Source of the DNA: an uncultured Mediterraneibacter sp.
GTDB taxonomy: Bacteria; Bacillota; Clostridia; Lachnospirales; Lachnospiraceae
Assembly (NCBI RefSeq): GCF_934330165.1
Contig: NZ_CAKRGI010000047.1
Span: 1 to 8,750, forward strand
Length of the DNA: 8,750 nt
Reading direction: 5' to 3'
Below the pieces are notes generated by a model. The model worked only from the letters and a program-made list of their open reading frames with translations. It made no database searches and had not been told where the DNA came from. Positions 1 to 3,571 of this stretch are shown piece by piece. The translations under genes were made by a program, and so were the position numbers. Every line of letters starts with the position of its first letter. The first letter of the stretch is position 1.

Positions 1-102
1 AACTGCCAGCAGATAAATTTCTGCTGGCAGGAAAAATTTATATTTTTTCAATTGTCTACTTGACGGGGAGCAGTTCATACTCATCTATTTTGCAACAGCC
101 CC
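1..102. mobile_element. End of an insertion sequence, continuing left of the window
   Basis: Coding sequence of the flavoprotein gene next to perR stops matching its family at about position 102. From there leftward (minus strand) the DNA begins GGGGCTGTTGCAAAAT, which resembles transposon termini. About 25 bp further in, at 77, it reads TGAACTGCTCCCCGTCAAG, which resembles an IS3-type terminus. Either could be the true end, or two elements may be nested. No transposase coding is visible in these 102 bases, so the family is not assignable. The hairpin at 3-30 would lie inside the element, a usual place for a transposase terminator. The call rests on the break in the flavoprotein reading frame plus the terminus-like sequence; the second inverted repeat is outside the window. 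Confidence 0.55.
3..30. terminator. Perfect 10-bp hairpin, possible terminator
   Basis: CTGCCAGCAG (3-12) and CTGCTGGCAG (21-30) are exact reverse complements around an 8-base AT loop. On the plus strand the stem is followed by an A/T-rich run with six T's at about 45-50, but not directly at the stem base. On the minus strand only two bases remain before the window edge, so any T-tract there cannot be seen. It could terminate a transposase gene from the left or the perR transcript from the right. Confidence 0.5.
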
Positions 103-176
103 TTGTCTTTTTCATCTTCCCTGGCAGTCAGTACAAACAATCCATAACTCAACTTATACATTGCTTTCCTATCCAT
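81..176 (-). pseudogene. 5' remnant of a flavin-reductase / high-molecular-weight-rubredoxin type gene, interrupted
   Basis: A start codon at 174-176 overlaps the 3' end of perR (its stop is 169-171) and has a good ribosome site, AAAGGAGG, 8 bases upstream. The frame reads MDRKAMYKLSYGLFVLTA, then REDEKDK, and after GLLQNR hits TGA at 81-83. The first ~25 residues match the N-terminus I know from the flavin-reductase-like domain of clostridial flavoproteins and Hrb, which carry FMN, pass electrons from NAD(P)H to oxygen- and peroxide-scavenging partners, and run to roughly 150-230 residues. The last six codons do not fit the family and coincide with the insertion-sequence-like end at about 102. 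The product would be a 31-residue stub without an FMN site. The overlapping start implies translational coupling to perR. Family assignment is from memory and covers only a short stretch. Confidence 0.7.
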
Positions 177-576
177 TTTTTTCCTCCTTTACCTTCTCCC
201 TGCATTTTGGGCAAATACCTTTAAATGAAATATCATAATCCAAAAATTCGATTCCATGAGTGTTATGAATTCTTTCCAGCAAATCCGGTATTTCATCCAT
301 ATCCACATCTGAAACTTCACCGCATTTTGCACACCTGACATGGTAATGATTTTTCAATGAAAAATCGAACCTATTCGGTCCATCCGGAACTTCAACCTTC
401 CTTAACGACCCCTCATCTACCAATATATCAAGATTTCTATATACAGTTCCTTTTCCGATTGTAGGATATGCTGCTTTTATAAATTCATACACTTCATTTG
501 CTGTAACATGTCTTCTCATTTCGTATACGGCATTTCTTACAAGATCCTTTTGAATGGTATTTCTCCTACTCGTCAT
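169..576 (-). CDS. perR: PerR, Fur-family peroxide-sensing repressor
   Basis: This 135-residue protein has the Fur-family layout: an N-terminal winged helix (about 1-75, with GTVYRNLDIL at 43-52) and a C-terminal dimerisation domain. Structural zinc is bound by two CxxC pairs, C82/C85 and C122/C125. Lining it up with Bacillus subtilis PerR, all five regulatory metal ligands (H37, D85, H91, H93, D104 there) appear as H23, D71, H77, H79 and D90, with identical spacing. That favours PerR over Fur or Zur. Such proteins repress peroxide and iron genes until peroxide oxidises the metal-ligating histidines. The ATG at 574-576 has AAGGAGG 4 bases upstream. The gene has its own promoter with two PerR-like operators, suggesting autoregulation, and lies 124 bp downstream of yaaA. 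Its last codons overlap the start of the broken flavoprotein gene. Confidence 0.93.
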   Translation of the reverse strand: MTSRRNTIQKDLVRNAVYEMRRHVTANEVYEFIKAAYPTIGKGTVYRNLDILVDEGSLRKVEVPDGPNRFDFSLKNHYHVRCAKCGEVSDVDMDEIPDLLERIHNTHGIEFLDYDISFKGICPKCREKVKEEKNG

Positions 577-602
577 CAGTCCTCCTTGTTAGGATTTGTT
601 CT

Positions 603-617
603 TAATAAGGATTATAT
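603..617 (-). promoter_or_regulatory. PerR-box-like operator overlapping the perR -10 box
   Basis: The minus strand reads ATATAATCCTTATTA, matching the Bacillus PerR box (7-1-7 palindrome TTATAATNATTATAA) at 11 of 14 scored positions. It covers the -10 TATAAT of the perR promoter, so bound PerR would block RNA polymerase. It shares TAATAAGRATTAT with the second site at 647-661, in opposite orientation. The identification is by comparison with a Bacillus consensus recalled from memory. Confidence 0.6.
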
Positions 618-639
618 ATCATCATTATTATATTGTCAA
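611..639 (-). promoter_or_regulatory. perR promoter, consensus sigma-A type
   Basis: On the minus strand TTGACA (634-639) and TATAAT (611-616) are separated by 17 bases, a perfect vegetative promoter. Transcription would start near 604, giving a leader of about 28 bases that ends in AAGGAGG and the perR ATG. Such a strong promoter would need a repressor, which the overlapping operator can supply. Confidence 0.85.
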
Positions 640-646
640 TAAATAG

Positions 647-661
647 TAATAATTCTTATTA
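647..661. promoter_or_regulatory. Second PerR-box-like operator, upstream of the perR -35 box
   Basis: TAATAATTCTTATTA is a near-perfect 7-1-7 palindrome (6 of 7 arm positions pair) and matches the Bacillus PerR consensus at 11 of 14 positions. It lies 7 bases upstream of the -35 hexamer. In the minus-strand sense it reads TAATAAGAATTATTA, nearly the same 13-base core as the site over the -10 box, which argues that both are bound by one regulator. The flanks are AT-rich, so chance similarity cannot be fully excluded. Confidence 0.6.
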
Positions 662-700
662 TTAATAAAATATACCCCTGCTGAGTATCTCTAATCTAAA

Positions 701-1453
701 TCATCGTTCCATTTTTCGTTCAAAAACATATTCAGTATCTGATGATAAATCAGAACGGAATGAATAACCAAGTCTGTCGAATTTTTTAATATCCAGCGGA
801 TTCTCAATATTATTTTCTGCCATAAATCTGACCATTTCACCACGAGCCATCTTGGCATATGTACCTTTTGTTACCATTTTATCTCCAGAAACTTCACAAA
901 ATGTAACCGAAATATATCTGTCCTGTGGTGTCAAATACTTTTCTATACATTTTGAGTATTCTTTTGATGCAAGATTAATGATAATCCTGCTGTCATCTAT
1001 TACTGAGCGGTATAACAAGTCACCCCAGTACTCATACAGATTTTTGGCATCTCCAATCCTGATCTTTGCCTGCATTTCCAAACGATAAGGTGTCACACCA
1101 TCCATTGGTTTCAGAGCACCATAAAATGCAGACAATATTCTCAAATGATTTTGCACATACTCAAGCTGCATATCTTCAAATACAGATGGTGCCATATATT
1201 GAAAAGCAATTCCTTCATATGATAAAACAGCCGGACTGAGCATCTGATAAAGATTCATATTTCCCAATCTATTGAAATTTTGTTCTGCAATCTTGTCATT
1301 ACATTTCCAAATGCCTTTCAGTTCCTCTTTTGACTTACTTTTCAACCAACTTTGTATCTCTGTCGTCTTTTCAATAAATTCAGGCAATGCATCCGGTTCA
1401 ATACTGTCAGTATCTGTAATCATCTTTTTAGCAGGGGATAATATTATCTTCAT
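701..1453 (-). CDS. yaaA: YaaA (DUF328/UPF0246) peroxide stress protein
   Basis: The 250-residue product is full length for the YaaA family. It opens with the hallmark MKIILSPAKKM and shows the conserved blocks GIAFQYM (about 82-88), LSAFYGALKPMDGVTPYRLEM (about 107-127), LYEYWGDLLY (about 139-148), INLASKEYSK (about 159-168) and TKGTYAKMARGEMVRFM (about 195-211). In Escherichia coli, YaaA is induced by peroxide, lowers unincorporated iron and binds DNA; it is cytoplasmic. The ATG overlaps the bcp stop by one base (TAATG), with AAGGA about 9 bases upstream, so it is probably translated by coupling to bcp. Position between bcp and perR supports the peroxide role. Transcripts may read through the 124-bp gap into perR, since no terminator is visible there. 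Confidence 0.93.
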   Translation of the reverse strand: MKIILSPAKKMITDTDSIEPDALPEFIEKTTEIQSWLKSKSKEELKGIWKCNDKIAEQNFNRLGNMNLYQMLSPAVLSYEGIAFQYMAPSVFEDMQLEYVQNHLRILSAFYGALKPMDGVTPYRLEMQAKIRIGDAKNLYEYWGDLLYRSVIDDSRIIINLASKEYSKCIEKYLTPQDRYISVTFCEVSGDKMVTKGTYAKMARGEMVRFMAENNIENPLDIKKFDRLGYSFRSDLSSDTEYVFERKMER

Positions 1454-1908
1454 TAATCTAATTCCTTAAGCATATTTTCAGGATCATCTGCAGCCTTGAC
1501 TTTATCATTTGCCTTTATAATAACCCCCTGTTCATCAATAAGATATGTGGTTCTTACTACTCCCATAGATACTTTGCCATAATTTTTCTTTTCTTTCCAT
1601 ACATCATAAGCTTCAATAACTTTTCGCTCTGGATCTGCTAAAAGTGTAAATGCCAATCCATATTTTTCCTCAAATCTCTTGTGAGACGCTACAGAATCCT
1701 TACTGACTCCAAGAATAACTGCATCTTTTTCGGTAAACTGAGGGTATCTCTCGGAAAAACCACATGCCTGCTTCGTACATCCTGGGGTATTATCCCTTGG
1801 ATAAAAATACAAAATCACTTTTTTTCCTGTATAATCCGATAATCTATGTATTTTCCCATTTTGATCTGGCAACTCAAAATCAGGTGCCTTAATTCCTACT
1901 TCTAACAT
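1453..1908 (-). CDS. bcp: Bcp/PrxQ-type atypical peroxiredoxin
   Basis: This 151-residue thioredoxin-fold enzyme reduces hydrogen peroxide and organic hydroperoxides in the cytoplasm, using thioredoxin as the usual electron donor. The active-site block YPRDNTPGCTKQACGF (about 36-51) holds the peroxidatic cysteine C44 and, five residues on, C49, the resolving cysteine position of E. coli Bcp (C45/C50). Other conserved parts are ILGVSKDSVASHKRF, LLADPERKVIEAYDVW and the GVVRTTYLID strand near 116-125, with its conserved arginine. Length is normal. The ATG lies 3 bases after the stop of the small membrane protein, and its ribosome site GGGAGGAA spans the end of that gene, so the two are likely coupled. 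It is the middle gene of a three-gene operon ending in yaaA. Confidence 0.95.
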   Translation of the reverse strand: MLEVGIKAPDFELPDQNGKIHRLSDYTGKKVILYFYPRDNTPGCTKQACGFSERYPQFTEKDAVILGVSKDSVASHKRFEEKYGLAFTLLADPERKVIEAYDVWKEKKNYGKVSMGVVRTTYLIDEQGVIIKANDKVKAADDPENMLKELD

Positions 1909-1911
1909 TAT

Positions 1912-2124
1912 TTATTCCTCCCTATCTGTAACTTTCTCTTTTTTTGCCTTTTCTTTTCTATTCCCAGTAATCATTTTATAACCTGTATATATCGCCATTA
2001 CCATACATAACATAGAACTTAAAGCAAAGTATTTATGACTTGATTTTAGCTTTTTATATCCAGTGTAATAAGTCCCAAACATTGTAATTAATGCTCCAAC
2101 TGACCAATATTTATGTGCTTTCAT
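1912..2124 (-). CDS. Small two-helix membrane protein with internal duplication, first gene of the peroxide operon
   Basis: The 70-residue protein has two predicted membrane helices (about 7-22 and 33-48) and a basic, charged tail (about 55-70), probably cytoplasmic. Each helix is framed by the same motif: HKY at 4-6 and 30-32, YTGYK at 20-24 and 46-50. The two 21-residue units are gap-free copies with about 9 identities, so the protein looks like a tandem duplication. I chose the ATG at 2122-2124, with TGGAGG 6 bases upstream. A longer frame opening at a TTG (2152-2154) is unlikely because that codon lies at the expected transcription start and has no ribosome site. It may belong to a small uncharacterised family of Firmicutes (DUF6219 comes to mind, unverified). 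The function is unknown; position ahead of bcp and yaaA suggests a role in peroxide or redox defence. Confidence 0.8.
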   Translation of the reverse strand: MKAHKYWSVGALITMFGTYYTGYKKLKSSHKYFALSSMLCMVMAIYTGYKMITGNRKEKAKKEKVTDREE

Positions 2125-2159
2125 GTAATTCCTCCATTTTTTCAGTGTATTCAATTGTA

Positions 2160-2187
2160 ATTATACTCTACCACATTCCTGTGTCAA
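2160..2187 (-). promoter_or_regulatory. Promoter of the small membrane protein-bcp-yaaA operon
   Basis: On the minus strand TTGACA (2182-2187) and TATAAT (2160-2165) are spaced by 16 bases. The expected start is near 2153, leaving a leader of about 28 bases to the ATG at 2124. The IS66 end begins 3 bp upstream of the -35 box. I see only a half-site resembling a PerR box near the start point (about 2152-2166, right half only), so PerR control of this operon is not shown. Confidence 0.8.
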
Positions 2188-2255
2188 TTTGTAAACGCTC
2201 AATAGTGAGTACCTGTTCAAAATTCTTAAATGTGAGATAATAGACTCATCACTAC

Positions 2256-2293
2256 AAAGTCTAAATAGTTTAGTACTCAACTTTTTAGACTTT
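2256..2293 (+). promoter_or_regulatory. Perfect 10-bp hairpin in the IS66 tnpA leader
   Basis: AAAGTCTAAA (2256-2265) and TTTAGACTTT (2284-2293) pair perfectly around an 18-base loop. The stem ends 5 bases before the tnpA ribosome site AGGAGG (2299-2304). It is not followed by a T-run, so it is not a plain terminator. A structure in this place may damp tnpA expression from outside transcripts, as known for some other IS families; that is inference here. Confidence 0.5.
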
Positions 2294-2310
2294 ACTACAG
2301 GAGGCGAGTT

Positions 2311-2676
2311 ATGAATTCTCACACAAGTTTAGTTGCACAGCAAACCCGTTTGAGTGAATGGGCTGAGATGATCAGGAACTGTCAAAACCGTCCGCAGGGA
2401 ATGACAATAGATGAATGGTGTCAGATGCACGATATTACGAAAGCGAGTTATTACTGGAGACTCCGAAAAGTCCGTGAGGCAGTTCTTGAAACTGCAAAAC
2501 AGACACAAACATTTGTAGAAGTCCCCTCTTCTGCAATCCATCCAGTTAGTGAAACTGCGGAATATAAGATTGCTGCTGTGATCAGAGGTAAAAATAATCT
2601 TACTTTAGAAATCACTGGGCAGGCGTCGGATTCATTTCTGAAGACACTTTTGGGAGTGCTCAGCAATGCTCAATGA
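2311..2676 (+). CDS. tnpA: IS66 accessory protein TnpA (Orf1)
   Basis: This 121-residue protein begins with a helical DNA-binding-like segment: RLSEWAEMIRNCQNRPQGMT, then IDEWCQMHDITKASYYWRLRKVREAV (about 13-58). The central W…C…I…YYWRLR pattern is the helix-turn-helix typical of IS66 TnpA. The C-terminal half (about 65-121) is a variable beta-rich region. TnpA is one of two small proteins that IS66 needs, with TnpC, for transposition; its exact task is unclear. The ATG follows AGGAGG by 6 bases. The stop overlaps the start of tnpB by 11 bases, indicating coupled translation. Confidence 0.88.
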   Translation: MNSHTSLVAQQTRLSEWAEMIRNCQNRPQGMTIDEWCQMHDITKASYYWRLRKVREAVLETAKQTQTFVEVPSSAIHPVSETAEYKIAAVIRGKNNLTLEITGQASDSFLKTLLGVLSNAQ

Positions 2677-3028
2677 TGGTTCGGGGTTCAAAAAAGTGTA
2701 TCTGGCAACAGGCTTTACCGATCTTCGGAGAGGGATTGATGGCTTAGCCCGGATCATACGTTTTCAGTTTCAGCTCGATCCTTACGATAAGAATATATTA
2801 TTCTTGTTTTGTGGCAAGCGGACGGATCGCATAAAAGGCCTGATCTGGGAAGGGGATGGATTTCTCCTTCTATACAAGCGAATTGAAAACGGGAACTTCC
2901 GATGGCCGCGCACGCAGGAGGAAGCACTGGAAATAAATGCGGAACAGTATCAAATGTTGATGCAGGGGCTGAAAATAGTTGCCCGACATCCCATAGAAGA
3001 AGTTCCTGCTCCAGAGTTCTCTTTGTGA
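2666..3028 (+). CDS. tnpB: IS66 accessory protein TnpB (Orf2)
   Basis: The 120-residue product carries the IS66 Orf2 signature throughout: KVYLATGFTDLRRGIDGLA (10-28), LFLFCGKRTDRIKGLIWEGDGF (about 46-67), LLYKRIENGNFRWPR (about 68-82) and a closing AEQYQMLMQGL helix. Length is normal and no frameshift is seen. It overlaps tnpA by 11 bases in a different frame, with no separate strong ribosome site, so it probably depends on re-initiation after tnpA. The name is shared with, but unrelated to, the RNA-guided TnpB nuclease of IS200/IS605 elements. With tnpC broken, it has no partner in this copy. Confidence 0.93.
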   Translation: MLNDGSGFKKVYLATGFTDLRRGIDGLARIIRFQFQLDPYDKNILFLFCGKRTDRIKGLIWEGDGFLLLYKRIENGNFRWPRTQEEALEINAEQYQMLMQGLKIVARHPIEEVPAPEFSL

Positions 3029-3161
3029 TTTGTGTAAAACATAGAAAATAAAATTATTTTTACCCACATCAGATTATTCTGTGCAATATAAAATTCAAAG
3101 TTATCCACCGTCAAATTGACGAAGGTGACAGAAGGTGAAAATAGCCAAAAACCGCTGATTC

Positions 3162-3170
3162 TGCTATAAT
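3162..3170 (+). promoter_or_regulatory. Extended -10 element ahead of the tnpC remnant
   Basis: The 168-bp gap between tnpB and tnpC is long for IS66. It contains TGCTATAAT, an extended -10, 26 bases before the tnpC ATG, with no good -35 box at the right distance. The same gap holds CGTCAAATTGACG (3109-3121), two 6-bp arms around one base. Both could control tnpC separately from tnpAB, but this is weakly supported. Confidence 0.3.
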
Positions 3171-3196
3171 ACCACTCAGGAAAGTGAGGTTTGGTT

Positions 3197-3328
3197 ATGG
3201 CGATCAATTATACAGAGGAACAATTAAATAGCGTTGATAAGTCATTTCTTATCCAGCTTCTTTTACAACAGCAGGAACAACTGAATGCTCTAACAAAGGA
3301 ACTTCACGCAACGAACGAAAAAATGTAG
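3197..3328 (+). pseudogene. tnpC: 5' remnant of IS66 transposase tnpC
   Basis: From ATG 3197 the frame encodes 43 residues, beginning MAINYTEEQL and ending ELHATNEKM, then TAG (3326-3328). The glutamine-rich coiled segment (LLLQQQEQLNALTKEL) is what the N-terminal leucine-zipper-like part of IS66 transposases looks like; the family normally continues into a zinc-finger region and a DDE domain of about 500 residues in total. Downstream bases do not resume the family pattern in any frame I tried, so this is a truncation and not one nonsense change. The catalytic domain is absent. Confidence 0.75.
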
Positions 3329-3355
3329 CATGCATAACAAATAAGATCTAAATCA

Positions 3356-3391
3356 GGTGCATCTAATCTGCATGGAGCTGGTGCATCTAAT
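3356..3391. repeat. 12-bp direct repeat in the region after the IS66 break
   Basis: GGTGCATCTAAT occurs at 3356-3367 and again at 3380-3391, 24 bases apart. The second copy runs into TTGACGGAC, which resembles the inverted form of the GTCAAATTGACG stretch before tnpC. The segment 3329-3466 has no gene I recognise. It may be the scar of the deletion that removed most of tnpC, or part of another degraded element. Confidence 0.45.
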
Positions 3392-3466
3392 TTGACGGAC
3401 AACACTTTTATGCGAGCTTTTCTCATTCGTGAATCCAACAAATATCGAACTTTCCTATAAAGCCAG

Positions 3467-3497
3467 AAAGAGACGCCGCATAGTGCGACGCCTCTCT
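3467..3497 (-). terminator. Rho-independent terminator of the surface glycosidase gene
   Basis: On the minus strand AGAGAGGCGTCGCA and TGCGGCGTCTCTTT form a 14-bp stem with three G-U pairs and a CTA loop, 75 bases after the stop codon at 3572, followed by a T-rich CTGGCTTTA. On the plus strand two of the wobbles become A/C mismatches, but a better T-run follows (GTTTTGTTTC, then TTTTTT), so it may also stop transcripts coming from the IS66 side. Confidence 0.75.
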
Positions 3498-3571
3498 GTT
3501 TTGTTTCATTTTTTACTTTTTATCAAGACAATTTTTGCGATATCCGATCTGTCTCTTTCAGACTGTTCAGA

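Larger units (their letters stand above)
2191..3328 (+). mobile_element. IS66-family insertion sequence, 3'-truncated
   Basis: The order tnpA-tnpB-tnpC on the plus strand identifies IS66. The left end is placed at GTAAACGCTC (2191-2200) because IS66 elements typically begin with GTAA, and because the minus-strand operon promoter ends just outside it. No matching reverse-complement end (…GAGCGTTTAC) occurs between 3329 and 3571, and tnpC stops after 43 codons, so the transposase core and right terminus are gone. The expected 8-bp target duplicate of GTCAATTT (2183-2190) cannot be located to the right. The element should be immobile by itself, though a related IS66 could in principle supply transposase if a second end survived. 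Confidence 0.75.

Noticed and set aside
852..1088. Plus-strand open frames opposite yaaA (also 1272-1469)
   Set aside because: They are antisense to a well-conserved family protein and show no recognisable domain.
2125..2154. Longer start (TTG at 2152-2154) for the small membrane protein
   Set aside because: It coincides with the predicted transcription start and lacks a ribosome site, while the ATG at 2124 has an ideal one; the ten extra codons contain that ribosome site itself.
2666..3028. tnpB as an RNA-guided nuclease (OMEGA/TnpB)
   Set aside because: The protein is the 120-residue IS66 Orf2; it lacks the RuvC domain and size of the IS200/IS605 TnpB, and only the name is shared.
3338..3460. 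Stop-free plus-strand stretch after the tnpC remnant (40 codons, with GASNL repeated)
   Set aside because: It has no start with a ribosome site except an internal ATG giving 16 codons, and the repetition follows from the 12-bp DNA repeat. It does not match an IS66 transposase end that I recognise.
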